From Spirochaetia bacterium (GTDB lineage: Bacteria; Spirochaetota; Spirochaetia; Treponematales; Breznakiellaceae), in NCBI GenBank assembly GCA_026002045.1, contig BOAV01000013.1, positions 1-38,797 on the forward strand: a stretch of 38,797 nucleotides of DNA, given 5' to 3'. Below are positions 7,863 through 16,307 of this stretch, one piece after another (the stretch's first letter is position 1; each line of letters opens with the position of its first letter). The translations under genes and the position numbers were made by a program. The notes under the pieces are model-generated. The model searched no databases and had not been told where the DNA came from. It was given only the letters and a program-made list of their open reading frames with translations.

Positions 7863-8889
7863 TTATACCACAATTACCGCCATATCTTTCCGTTCAATGA
7901 CTTCCCCGATGATGGCGGCGGCAGGATCGTCCTGTCTGACGGCATCGCAGAGTTTCTGCGCCGATTCTGCCGCTACCGAAATGAGCAGCCCCCCGGAGGT
8001 CTGGGGATCGAAGAGAATTTCCTGGAGCGCCGCAGGCACACCAGTGATATCGATCTTCCCTGCCATAAAATTCCGGTTCCGCTGGCCTGCGGCGGTGGCA
8101 TAGTAATTTTCCGCAAAGCCCAATGCGCCCTCAAGCAGGGGGAGGGAGGCGCTGTCGATAAGCAGGGTGTGGGCTGCGGCGGCCATTTCCGAAGCGTGAA
8201 CCCCAAGGCCGAACCCGGTAACATCGGTGCAGGCGTGGACGGCTTCTCCAAAGGATGCAAATTTTTCCGCCGCGTAACGGTTGAGCCGCTCCATGGAATC
8301 TGTGGCGGCCTTTACCGTTTCCGCTTCGGCTTGACCGCCCCGCAGGGCCGCCATGACAAGTCCCACACCCAGGCTCTTGGTGAGGATCAGGGCGTCTCCG
8401 GCCCGGCAACTGTCATTGCGGAGTATGTGCCGGGGATCGATGAGGCCGGTTACCGCAAGTCCGTACTTGGGTTCATGATCGTAGATCGAGTGCCCCCCCG
8501 GCGATCGCCGTGTCCGCCTCCAGGGCCTTGGCGGCGCCTCCGGCGAGGATCTCCCCAAGGATGCCCTTGTCCATTTTTTCGGGGAAGCAGGCGAGGTTCA
8601 GGGCAAAGAGGGGCTTGCCCCCCATGGCGTAGATATCGCTTAGGGCATTGGCGGCGGCTATCTTCCCAAAGAGAAAGGGGTCCTCCACCATGGGCGAAAA
8701 AAAATCCACCGTGGAAACCAGGGCCTGATTTTCACCAAGAGCGTACACCGCCGCATCGTCCCGGCCGCCGAAGCCTACGAGGAGCGCGGGATCGTTTTTA
8801 ATCTTGAGGGCGGAAAGGATATCCCCCAGTTCACCGGGACCGATCTTGGCCCCGCAGCCCCCGGAGGTACAGCTTGATAGCAGGCTCAA
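7863..8889 (-). pseudogene. selD: selD selenophosphate synthetase with a single-base frameshift
   Basis: SelD makes selenophosphate from selenide and ATP. Two overlapping frames together encode a normal-length protein of about 342 residues. The N-terminal part has SSCTSGGCGAKIGPGEL, with the catalytic cysteine encoded by TGC (not selenocysteine) and the lysine three residues later, then FGGRDDAAV and a TVDFFSP segment. The frame ends prematurely after AIAGGALD. The other frame resumes as GGHSIYDHEPKYGLAV and runs to the stop at 7863. The break is a run of seven C (8493-8499 on the plus strand); six would restore the frame. The start is placed at TTG 8889, after a GGGGGGAG stretch; an upstream in-frame ATG at 8952 is also possible. 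The break may be a sequencing error, since the neighbouring selenium genes look intact. Confidence 0.8.
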
Positions 8890-8931
8890 AAATCTCCCCC
8901 CATAAAAACAGTATAAACCCGCCGCCGCAGG

Positions 8932-8960
8932 TTGACTAGCGGAAATTTTCATCTGATAAT
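8932..8960 (+). promoter_or_regulatory. Sigma-70-type promoter for yqeB, placed for a leaderless transcript
   Basis: TTGACT (8932-8937) and GATAAT (8955-8960) are separated by exactly 17 bp. Transcription would begin about seven bases after the -10 box, at or next to the A of the yqeB ATG (8967). No Shine-Dalgarno sequence precedes that ATG, which agrees with a leaderless message. Confidence 0.6.
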
Positions 8961-8966
8961 AATTTT

Positions 8967-9776
8967 ATGTTTGTAATAATCAAGGGCGCCGGGGATCTTG
9001 CATCGGGTATTGCCCTTCGTCTGCACCATGCCCATTTTGATATTGCCATGACCGAGATCGCAGTTCCTCTGGCGGTCCGCAGGACGGTCTGTTTTTCACA
9101 GGCGGTGTACGAGGGCTGCGCCAAAGTTGAAGATGTTACCGCAGTTTTGGTGAAGGATGAGGCCGGTATGCGGGAGGCCTTTGCAAAAAAACAAATTGCC
9201 CTCTTTATCGATCCCGATGCGGAAATAGTTTCGCGCTTTAAGCCGGACGCAGTGGTGGATGCGATCATGGCGAAAAAAAATTTGGGTACCGGTATTAATG
9301 ACGCCCCGGTGGTGATCGGAATCGGTCCCGGCTTTACTGCGGGGATCGATTGCCACGGGGTGATCGAAACAAAACGGGGGCATACCATCGGGCGGGTCAT
9401 CACAAAGGGAAGCGCCCTGCCCAATACGGGTATCCCCGGCGACATCGGCGGCTATACCATTGAGCGGCTGCTCCGCGCCCCTGCGGATGGCAGCTTCGAG
9501 GCAAGGGCGGAAATCGGGGATCAGGTAAAGAAGGGTGATGTTGCTGCGGTCGTCCGGACAGCCGGGGGCGAAAGTTTTCCGGTGTACGCGGAAATAGAGG
9601 GCATACTGCGGGGGCTGCTCCCGTCGGGGATCGCCGTTACCCAGGGCCTCAAGGCCGGTGACATCGATCCCCGCTGCGAGAAGTTTCATTGCTTCACCGT
9701 GTCAGACAAGGCCCTGTCAATCGCCGGGGGGGCGCTGGAAGCGATACTGGCCTTCGCGCCAAATATTCATTTATAA
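8967..9776 (+). CDS. yqeB: YqeB: selenium-dependent molybdenum cofactor maturation protein
   Basis: This 269-residue protein is of the YqeB family, found almost only with selenium-dependent molybdenum hydroxylases and thought to act in making their cofactor. The N-terminus IIKGAGDLASGIALRL near residues 4-19 is a Rossmann-like nucleotide-binding loop related to XdhC-type accessory proteins. The central GIGPGFTAGIDCHGVIETKRGH and the IPGDIGGYT segment are family hallmarks. It is divergent from selD, and its 3' end overlaps that of yjiL by six bases in a tail-to-tail arrangement. The ATG lacks a ribosome binding site, and the promoter position predicts a leaderless mRNA. A GTG or TTG start further inside would remove the conserved GAGDLASG loop, so 8967 is favoured. 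Confidence 0.9.
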   Translation: MFVIIKGAGDLASGIALRLHHAHFDIAMTEIAVPLAVRRTVCFSQAVYEGCAKVEDVTAVLVKDEAGMREAFAKKQIALFIDPDAEIVSRFKPDAVVDAIMAKKNLGTGINDAPVVIGIGPGFTAGIDCHGVIETKRGHTIGRVITKGSALPNTGIPGDIGGYTIERLLRAPADGSFEARAEIGDQVKKGDVAAVVRTAGGESFPVYAEIEGILRGLLPSGIAVTQGLKAGDIDPRCEKFHCFTVSDKALSIAGGALEAILAFAPNIHL

Positions 9777-10523
9777 ATTTAAACCCATACAGGCCGCCCC
9801 GATGGCCCCTGCGTAGAGCCCATTGGGCAAAGCCTGTACTTCAACGTTGAGCGCCTGCGAAAGCGCCCGGCGGATGCCGGAACTTTCAGCAAGCCCGCCT
9901 GATAATACCGCCGGTGCGCGGACGCCGACACGGGCGGCAAGGCTGCTTATCTTTACCGCAAGGGACAGGGCCACGCCGCCTGCAATTTCTTCCCGGCAAT
10001 GTCCCTTTGCCAAAAGCCCGATGATTTCCGATTCCGCGAATACCGCGCAGGTACTGTTCAGTTGGATGGATTGTTCTGCGGCAAGCAGTTCATCCATAAG
10101 GCTTATGTCTGCATTGAACCGTTCCAGGATCATCTGTACAAAGCGGCCCGTACCGGCGGCGCATTTGTCGTTCATCTGAAAGACTGCAACCTTGCCGTTC
10201 TCCACCGCGATGACTTTACAATCCTGCCCGCCTATATCGATCACCGTCCTCGTCCCCGGCATGAGATATTCGGCGCCCCGTGCGTGGGCGCTTATTTCGG
10301 TGATGCTTTTGGTCCGTTCCCGCACCGTGTCCCGCCCGTACCCGGTAGTAATAATTGGTATGCCAGCAACAGTATTACTAACACCGGTAAGTTCCGCCAA
10401 AACACGGGAGGCGCTTTCCGGTAAATCCCACCCGGTGGGCAGCACGGAAAAGGCCGCAATGCCATCAGGCCCCAACAACACGCCCTTGCACAGGGTTGAG
10501 CCGCAGTCTATGCCGATGATCAT
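9771..10523 (-). CDS. yjiL: YjiL-like ATPase activator (BadF/BadG/HgdC family)
   Basis: This 250-residue ATPase of the 2-hydroxyacyl-CoA dehydratase activator family uses ATP hydrolysis to push one low-potential electron into its partner protein. The ASKHA-fold phosphate loop is IGIDCGSTLCKGVLL at the N-terminus, with a second nucleotide motif VIDIGGQDCK. Cysteines in KCAAGTGRF and STCAVFAESE are those that bridge a single 4Fe-4S cluster between two monomers. The C-terminal VLSGGLAES and GAIGAA close the fold. The ATG overlaps the partner gene stop as TAATG at 10523. It is the last gene of the purine operon. The activator identity is firm. Whether it serves a dehydratase or a double-cubane-cluster reductase cannot be told from sequence. 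Confidence 0.9.
   Translation of the reverse strand: MIIGIDCGSTLCKGVLLGPDGIAAFSVLPTGWDLPESASRVLAELTGVSNTVAGIPIITTGYGRDTVRERTKSITEISAHARGAEYLMPGTRTVIDIGGQDCKVIAVENGKVAVFQMNDKCAAGTGRFVQMILERFNADISLMDELLAAEQSIQLNSTCAVFAESEIIGLLAKGHCREEIAGGVALSLAVKISSLAARVGVRAPAVLSGGLAESSGIRRALSQALNVEVQALPNGLYAGAIGAACMGLNL
10369..10381 (-). repeat. TTAGTAWTACTGT 13-mer, copy 1
   Basis: An exact copy lies inside yjiL, read in frame on the coding strand as the codons AGT AAT ACT (Ser-Asn-Thr). A related TAGTAATA sequence lies 25 bp to the left at 10345-10352. It is one of a cluster of copies between 10.3 and 20.8 kb. Confidence 0.85.
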
Positions 10524-11699
10524 TACAGCATCTCGATAAAGGCGGCGATACGGGTTTTAAGCTGCTCCGTGTCCCCGGCGGAATAATCGGTCTCAAGGCT
10601 CATAAAGGGTATATTGCGCTTCTTGAGGAATTCCCCAACGGTGTGTGATTCTATGGCGTAGGTATGGCAGGACTGTAATACCATTTCCAGTACCCCGTTG
10701 GCATTGAATTGATCGCAGAGGCCGCCCCAGCAGTTCAAACCGGTTCGGGTTGGGGCTCATCACGCTGCATCCTATGTTAAGGTAATAGTCGCAGAGCGCT
10801 TCGTAGGGGTCCCGCGTTTCGTCAACCTGTCTATCGAACTGCTTTGCCCCGGTGCAGTTTTCATAGGCCACCACCACGGCGCCGCTTTCTTCAATGACGC
10901 GGGTGAATTTTTCCGTAGCCCCCCCGATGGGACAGCCGGTAACAATGATACGCTTCGCCTCCGCAGAAACAGGCCGCTCACCGTTTTTGTACGCGTTAGT
11001 AATACTGTCAATGGTTTTTTCCAGTTCCCGTACTTTTTGTTCGTGGTCGAATTTGAACTGAGCGCCGAACAGTATTTGAAGCTGCTGTAGTCCTGAAAGG
11101 GGAGGGGGGCTCATCACCGATAATTCATACACCTTTTTTAAAAGGGAGCGTTCCCGGTTACGTTCCCTTATGGCCCGGCTTAAGTTTTCTGCAGTAATGG
11201 TTACGCCGAATTTTTCTTCCACACGATTTTTCAGGCGTTTGATTTCTTCCATCCAGAGCGCCCGGGAAGAGGGCTTATCCTGACTGTGGGGGAGTTCCAT
11301 CACATGAACATCCTTGATTTTTCCCAGCAGCTCGTACATTTTTATTTTCCCGTCGCAGGTGGTTTCACCCACCACCAGATCGGAAAAGTACATGTAGGGG
11401 CATTTATCCGTAGCGGCGAATCCGTAGGAAGCCTTAATCAGGGGGCAGAGGTTGCGGGGCAGGACCTTCTCCGCCTCGCCGATGGTTTCATCGCTGGTGG
11501 AACAGAGGCCCACCGGTATGAGACCGGCGGCCAGGAAAAGTTCCACCGGCACATAGCTGCAAAAGGTTCCAACCACGCCCTTGCCCCGCTCGGGAGGCTT
11601 TGCTTCCTTGAGGTTTTTCATGGCGATAAAGCCCTGTCTGCGGGCCTCGGAAAAGGATTCAAAAATATCCGGCAGGGGCCGGGTTACGGATTCTGGCAT
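10523..11699 (-). pseudogene. yjiM: YjiM-like 2-hydroxyacyl-CoA dehydratase D-type protein with a frameshift
   Basis: The two frames together encode about 390 residues closely resembling E. coli YjiM (from memory), a member of the HgdB/BcrC family of iron-sulfur reductases that accept electrons from an ATPase activator. Seen segments include GLCSTSDETIGEAEK, LPRNLCPLIKASYGF, DKCPYMYFSDLVVGETTCDG, GCPIGGATEKF and ENCTGAKQF, whose cysteines suit Fe-S binding. The main frame loses homology after MSPNPNRF. The other frame continues with NCWGGLCDQFNANG and LQSCHTYAIES and stops at 10523. The slip is near 10738-10748, where deleting one T from a run of three would restore the frame. AAGGAA precedes the ATG at 11699. 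It may be a true mutation or a sequence error. The single-subunit form also matches double-cubane-cluster proteins. Confidence 0.82.
10996..11008 (+). repeat. TTAGTAWTACTGT 13-mer, copy 2
   Basis: An exact copy (A variant) lies inside yjiM, in the opposite orientation to copy 1. On the coding strand it reads AGT ATT ACT (Ser-Ile-Thr), in the same codon phase as the other intragenic copies. Confidence 0.85.
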
Positions 11700-11701
11700 A
11701 A

Positions 11702-14434
11702 TTATTTCCTTTTCCGGTAAAAGGTATCCTCCATGGGCAGTTTGTCCCGCAGTTTGCCGTCTTTGGCGTAATAGGCGCCGCCGATTGCCGGACAGATGGG
11801 GATGGTGGCAAGCTCGCCGACACCCTTTGCGCCGTAGGCCAGGGGAGAGGGGTTGCGGGGTTCGATGAAAATGATATCCATGGGGGGCGCTTCGGTGGCA
11901 CGGATGAGTCCCAGGGTGCCGTACTTTGCTTTGGGTCGGCCGCCTTCCAGGGGGAAGTCCTCGGTGAGGGCGTAGCCCATGCCCATGATGAGGCCCCCTT
12001 CGATCTGGCCCGCCGCTGCCGGGGGGTTCACCACCTTGCCGAGATCGTAGGCGGCGGTGATGTTCTCGATTTTGCCCTCATCGTCCAGAACAACGACTGT
12101 GGCGGCGTAGCCGTATGCCACATGGCTTACGGGATTGGGCTTGTCGCTGCCCATGGGGTCCGTTTTTCCGGAATACTCGGCGAAAAATTCCTGCCCCTCC
12201 AGTTTGGAAAGGTCACCCCCAACGGCGTCCAGCGCTTCCTTCAGTTTTAGCGCAACAAGACGGGTCGCTTCACCGGTGAATACGGTCTGCCGGGAGGCGG
12301 TGGTGGTGCCGGAGTTGGGGGTACGCCGGGTGTCGGGCGGTTCGGCAAAAACTAAAGCGGGCGGAATCTTGAGGGTCTCGCAGGTAATCTGTGTGGTAAC
12401 GGTGGCGAGGCCTTGACCAATACAGGCGGCGCTGGTCCTGATGTGGACGATGCCCTGTTCCACCGAAAGGGTACAGCGCCCTATGTCGGGAAGGCCCACC
12501 CCGATACCGGCGTTTTTAAGGGCGGCGGCGATACCCACCGCCTTACCTGCGGCCCTGGCCTTTTCGTATATGTCCTTGACAGCGAGGAGGCAGGCTTCAA
12601 GTTCCACGTCCCCTTCGGCGATTTGCCCGTTGGGGAGCACATTGCCGGGCCGCAGGGCATTACGGTAACGGATCTCCCAGGGACTTATGCCAACCATGTC
12701 CGCCAGAAGGTTGAGGTTGCTCTCTGTGGCGAAACAGCTTTGACATACCCCGAAGCCGCGAAATGCGCCGCCGGGGGGATTGTTGGTGTACACCGCCTTG
12801 CCGTCAATATCGATCACCTGGTAATTGTAGGGCCCGGCGGCGTGGGTGCAGGCCCGCTGCAGCACCGGCCCGCCCAGGCTTGCGTAGGCCCCGGTGTCGG
12901 AAACGATTACCGCCTTCATCGCCGTGAGCATACCGTTCTCGTCACAGCCGGTGGTAAAGTCCATTTCCATGGCGTGCCGCTTGGGGTGGAGGTTGATGCT
13001 CTCCTGCCGGGTTAATAAAACCTTCACCGGTTTTTGAAGACACCATGCGGCAAGACATGCGTGGTGCTGGACACTCATGTCCTCCTTGCCCCCAAAGCCG
13101 CCGCCTACGAGCTGGCCCTTTACATGAATTTTTTCCGGGGGAATCCCCAGCATCCGGGAACATTCCCGCTGTTCATCGTAGATGCTCTGGCCGGCCGAAT
13201 AGAGGGTGAGCCATGGCAGACCGTCATCACCTTCCACAACAAGACCGCTTGATGTTCCGCCGTGCCCATCGCTCACCGCAGGACCTGGGCCGACAGAGGC
13301 ATGGAGTTTTTCACCGGAAACGGTGCACAGGGCCCCGGCGGGCACGGCGATGGCGCACTCCGGCTCCATGAATGCGTGCTCGGTAAAGGGTGTCGAATAG
13401 TGGCGGGTCACCACGTACTTTGATTTTGCCAGCGCCGCATCGGCATCCCCCCGGACCAGGTGTTCGTGGGACAGGATATTCCGTTCCTTTTGGTGAATGA
13501 GCGGCGCGCCCTCTGCCATGGCGGCGGCGGGACTGGTGAGGGGTTCCAGCACTTCGTAGTCCACATGCACCAATGCCTTTACTTCATCAAGACTTTCCCG
13601 GCTTCTGCATACCACGAGCGCAACAGTATCACTGATGAAGCGGGTGATCTCCCCCTCGGCTATCATCACATCGTAATCGGAGATGAAGGCCAGATGTCCT
13701 ATCTTGATATTGCCGGGAATATCCTTTGCGGTAAGGACCGCCGCACAGTCAGGGTGGGCGAGGGCCGCTGTTGTGTCGATCTTTAATACACGGGCGCGGG
13801 GATGGGCGGAACGGACCGCGGAGGCGTGGAGCATTCCTGACATCGCTCCGATGTCTTCAAATGAAAGATCGTCCACATACTTTCCCGTCCCCAAAGTTTT
13901 TGCGATGGCGTCCACCCGGTGGAGGCTTTCTCCCATGGCGCCTGTAAAATTCCGTTCCGGCAGGGGCTTGCCTTCCCGGAATAGTTTTGCTGCCAAAGCG
14001 ATGGCGTCCCGTATTTTTGCGTAGCCCGTGCAGCGGCAGATATTTGTGCGGATCGCTTTTCTGATATCATCATCAGCAGGATTAGTATTACTGTCGATGA
14101 GGGCCTTGGCGCTCAGCACCATGCCGGGGATGCAGAACCCGCATTGCACTGCCCCGGTTTCCGCAAAGGCAAAGGCGTACACATCCTTTTCGTGTTGGGA
14201 AAGCCCCTCCACGGTGATGATCGATTTGCCCGCGAATTTTGCCAGGGGCAAGATGCAGGAGCGGGTCGGCTTGCCATCGGCCAGCACCGTACAGGCCCCG
14301 CAGGCCCCGGAACCGCAGCCGTTCTTTACCGAGGTAAGGCCCAGGTCAATCCGCAGAAAATCAATCAGCTTTCTATCCGCGTTTCCCTGTACTGTGTTTC
14401 CGTTTACGATCAAACTGCAATAGGTTTCGCTCAT
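11702..14434 (-). CDS. xdhD: XdhD-type molybdenum hydroxylase (fused 2Fe-2S and Mo domains)
   Basis: This 910-residue protein joins an iron-sulfur domain to a molybdopterin domain, as in E. coli XdhD (about 956 residues). Residues 1-160 carry the cysteines CGSGACGACTV (Cys40, 45, 48), CGFCIPG and CRCTGYA. The rest carries GGGFGGKED, AFRGFG, GQGLAT and, near the C-terminus, AYGAKGVGELATIP, whose glutamate is the catalytic base. There is no FAD domain and no FAD-subunit gene beside it. Within this operon YgfK is the plausible electron partner. XdhD is one of the genes of the gut bacterial uric-acid clusters, where it is linked to redox steps on dioxopurines. The start at 14434 follows AGAGGGG. 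A copy of the 13-bp motif lies in the iron-sulfur domain. Confidence 0.92.
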   Translation of the reverse strand: MSETYCSLIVNGNTVQGNADRKLIDFLRIDLGLTSVKNGCGSGACGACTVLADGKPTRSCILPLAKFAGKSIITVEGLSQHEKDVYAFAFAETGAVQCGFCIPGMVLSAKALIDSNTNPADDDIRKAIRTNICRCTGYAKIRDAIALAAKLFREGKPLPERNFTGAMGESLHRVDAIAKTLGTGKYVDDLSFEDIGAMSGMLHASAVRSAHPRARVLKIDTTAALAHPDCAAVLTAKDIPGNIKIGHLAFISDYDVMIAEGEITRFISDTVALVVCRSRESLDEVKALVHVDYEVLEPLTSPAAAMAEGAPLIHQKERNILSHEHLVRGDADAALAKSKYVVTRHYSTPFTEHAFMEPECAIAVPAGALCTVSGEKLHASVGPGPAVSDGHGGTSSGLVVEGDDGLPWLTLYSAGQSIYDEQRECSRMLGIPPEKIHVKGQLVGGGFGGKEDMSVQHHACLAAWCLQKPVKVLLTRQESINLHPKRHAMEMDFTTGCDENGMLTAMKAVIVSDTGAYASLGGPVLQRACTHAAGPYNYQVIDIDGKAVYTNNPPGGAFRGFGVCQSCFATESNLNLLADMVGISPWEIRYRNALRPGNVLPNGQIAEGDVELEACLLAVKDIYEKARAAGKAVGIAAALKNAGIGVGLPDIGRCTLSVEQGIVHIRTSAACIGQGLATVTTQITCETLKIPPALVFAEPPDTRRTPNSGTTTASRQTVFTGEATRLVALKLKEALDAVGGDLSKLEGQEFFAEYSGKTDPMGSDKPNPVSHVAYGYAATVVVLDDEGKIENITAAYDLGKVVNPPAAAGQIEGGLIMGMGYALTEDFPLEGGRPKAKYGTLGLIRATEAPPMDIIFIEPRNPSPLAYGAKGVGELATIPICPAIGGAYYAKDGKLRDKLPMEDTFYRKRK
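14082..14094 (+). repeat. TTAGTAWTACTGT 13-mer, copy 3
   Basis: An exact copy (T variant) lies inside the iron-sulfur domain of xdhD. On the coding strand it reads GAC AGT AAT ACT AAT, encoding part of the loop DSNTNPADDD between the two cluster motifs. Confidence 0.85.
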
Positions 14435-14448
14435 TTTGGTATCCCCTC

Positions 14449-15855
14449 TTAATATACCCCTGTCTTTCTTGTTATAAATTTCCCCCGTCCGGCAGTACCG
14501 GTAAACTCACCGTTATGGGCCACGATGTCCCCTCGTGAGATAGTATATTCTGGATAGCCGATTAACTCCATCCCCTCATAGGCGCTGTAGTCAACATTGG
14601 AGTGGAGTATGTCCTGCCCCAGGGTCCATTTTTTGTGGGGGTCCATGATGACCATATCCGCATCGGAACCTTCTTTTATGACCCCCTTCTGCGGGTACAT
14701 GCCGAATATCTTCGCGGGATTTGCGGCGCAAAGATCGGTGAAGCGGCGGAGGCTTATTCGCTTCTTCATTACCCCTTCGGAAAACATCAGGGGTATCCGT
14801 TCTTCGATGCCCGGCGCGCCGCTGGGGCATTGGGTAAAATCATCCTTTCCCCGGCTTTTCTGTGTTTTAAAGAAGAAGGGGCAGTGATCGGTTGCAATAG
14901 TCTGAATATCTTTTTGCAGGCCTTCCCAAAGGCTCGATTGATCTGAGCGAGTACGGAGGGGAGGGCACATGATGTATCTCAACCCCGTGTTAAGACCGTC
15001 CTCTTCCGTGCCGTCATATAAACTGTCATCGAGGAGCAAATACTGGGGACAGGTCTCGGCGTAAATATTCTGCTGCCCCCGGTTACGGGCGCTTTTAATA
15101 AACTCAAGGCCGAGAGCGTTACTCAAATGAACGATATAGAGCGGAGAGTCCCCCGCCATCTTCGCCAGGAGAAGCATCCGGTTGACGGCCTCCGCTTCGC
15201 ACTCTACCGGGCGGGAACGGGGATGCCAGTGGGGAGTGAGTTTTCCTTCCTGCTTAAACCGGGATCGCAGTAATGCTATTACCCCGTCATTCTCGGGGTG
15301 CACGGTGATGATGAGGTCATGCTTTTTTGCCTGTTCCAAAACCCGGAACACGTCCCCATCGGAAAGTTTATAGTCGTAGGTAAGGTAGGCTTTATAACTG
15401 GTGATCCCTTCATCCGCGAGCGCAGCCATGCTGCGGAGCACATCATCATCAACATGCTGGAGAACGCCGTGGAAGCTGTAGTCGATCACCGCCTTGCCTT
15501 CGGCAAGACCGTGATATTTTTTAATCTGATGATCGAGGGCGCAATTGGCGGGCCCGAAGCCGGGATGATCCACGATGGTGGTGGTTCCCCCGCAGGCCGC
15601 CGCAACGGTCCCGGTATAGAAGTCATCGCTGGCAGTGGTAAAGCCCACATCAAGACAGAGGTGGGTATGGACATCGACGCCGCCGGGGATGACGATTTTC
15701 CCCGCCGCATCAATGACGGTAGTGTCGGATAGGTCGGCGGCGGCCGCTGAATTTTCACCGATAGTTTTGATTCGGCCATCGGCGATCAGAATATCTGCGA
15801 TCTTCTCTTCAGTTTCAGTGACAACCGTACCGCCCTTAATGAGTAAACCCTTCAT
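14449..15855 (-). CDS. hyuA: Hydantoinase/dihydropyrimidinase family amidohydrolase
   Basis: This cyclic amidohydrolase of about 468 residues has a two-zinc TIM barrel and opens hydantoin- or dihydropyrimidine-like rings. The start is set at ATG 15855 (MKGLLIKGGTVV), seven residues inside the longer frame, because AAGGAAG lies just upstream. Metal ligands are visible: GGVDVHTH, the carboxylated lysine in TSYKAYLTYDY, the histidines in ITVHPEND and YIVHLSN, and the aspartate in TDHCPF. It lies 23 bases after ridA and 14 before xdhD. In E. coli the matching gene is hyuA (ygeZ). In this operon it probably opens a ring produced from the purine after the redox steps, but the substrate is inference. 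Allantoinase is an alternative; no other allantoin genes are present. Confidence 0.9.
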   Translation of the reverse strand: MKGLLIKGGTVVTETEEKIADILIADGRIKTIGENSAAAADLSDTTVIDAAGKIVIPGGVDVHTHLCLDVGFTTASDDFYTGTVAAACGGTTTIVDHPGFGPANCALDHQIKKYHGLAEGKAVIDYSFHGVLQHVDDDVLRSMAALADEGITSYKAYLTYDYKLSDGDVFRVLEQAKKHDLIITVHPENDGVIALLRSRFKQEGKLTPHWHPRSRPVECEAEAVNRMLLLAKMAGDSPLYIVHLSNALGLEFIKSARNRGQQNIYAETCPQYLLLDDSLYDGTEEDGLNTGLRYIMCPPLRTRSDQSSLWEGLQKDIQTIATDHCPFFFKTQKSRGKDDFTQCPSGAPGIEERIPLMFSEGVMKKRISLRRFTDLCAANPAKIFGMYPQKGVIKEGSDADMVIMDPHKKWTLGQDILHSNVDYSAYEGMELIGYPEYTISRGDIVAHNGEFTGTAGRGKFITRKTGVY

Positions 15856-15878
15856 TACCGCTTCCTTTCGCCGCAACG

Positions 15879-16256
15879 CTATTTTACTGCAATCACCTCA
15901 ATTTCGATCTTTGCCCCCTTGGGGAGGGCCGCTACCTGTACGCAGCTGCGCGCCGGGGGATTGCCGGGGAAGTAAGCGGCGTACACCTCGTTCATGGCGG
16001 CGAAATCCGCCAGGTCGGTGAGGAACACCGTGGTCTTTACCGCCTTGTCCAAAGATGAAGAGGCCGCTTCCAGAATCGCCTTGCAGTTGTCCAGAGAATT
16101 TTTTGCGGCCTGCCTGATATCGGCGGTTTCAAGTTCGTTGTTTGCCATGTTGATGGGCAGCTGCCCACTGGTAAACACCAGGGCCCCCGCATCAATCCCC
16201 TGAGAATAGGGGCCGATTGCGCCAGGGGCCTTTTTTGTTTCGATTACCTTGCTCAT
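15879..16256 (-). CDS. ridA: RidA (YjgF) family enamine/imine deaminase
   Basis: This 125-residue RidA homologue hydrolyses reactive enamine and imine intermediates released by pyridoxal-phosphate enzymes. Family features are GPYSQGIDAGALVFTSGQ near the N-terminus, the NCKAILEAA helix, and RSCVQVAALPKGAKIEIE at the C-terminus. The latter includes the arginine that binds the carboxylate and the glutamate near the end. The operon contains YgeX, a PLP-dependent ammonia-lyase that must release 2-aminoacrylate-like enamines, so a detoxifying or accelerating role in that step fits well. A GGAG lies about ten bases before the ATG at 16256. Pathway-specific use, for example hydrolysis of an aminoacrylate-type intermediate as in RutC, is possible. 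Confidence 0.93.
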   Translation of the reverse strand: MSKVIETKKAPGAIGPYSQGIDAGALVFTSGQLPINMANNELETADIRQAAKNSLDNCKAILEAASSSLDKAVKTTVFLTDLADFAAMNEVYAAYFPGNPPARSCVQVAALPKGAKIEIEVIAVK

Positions 16257-16275
16257 GTTTAAATAACTCCGATTG

Positions 16276-16288
16276 TTAGTAATATAAA
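16276..16288 (+). repeat. Partial 13-mer (TTAGTAATA only)
   Basis: The first nine bases match the repeated TTAGTAWTACTGT motif and the preceding G matches three of the full copies. The remaining four bases diverge. It lies in the 51-bp gap between ssnA and ridA. A small CGAAAC-AAC-GTTTCG inverted repeat follows at 16292-16306. Confidence 0.4.
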
Positions 16289-16307
16289 ATACGAAACAAC
16301 GTTTCGC

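Noticed and set aside
8848..8862. Possible selenocysteine codon at the SelD active site
   Set aside because: The codon is TGC, an ordinary cysteine, and no in-frame TGA is present at the catalytic position.
16292..16306. Small CGAAAC-AAC-GTTTCG inverted repeat between ssnA and ridA
   Set aside because: It has only a 6-bp stem and no U-run. It could be chance, so it is not listed as a terminator.
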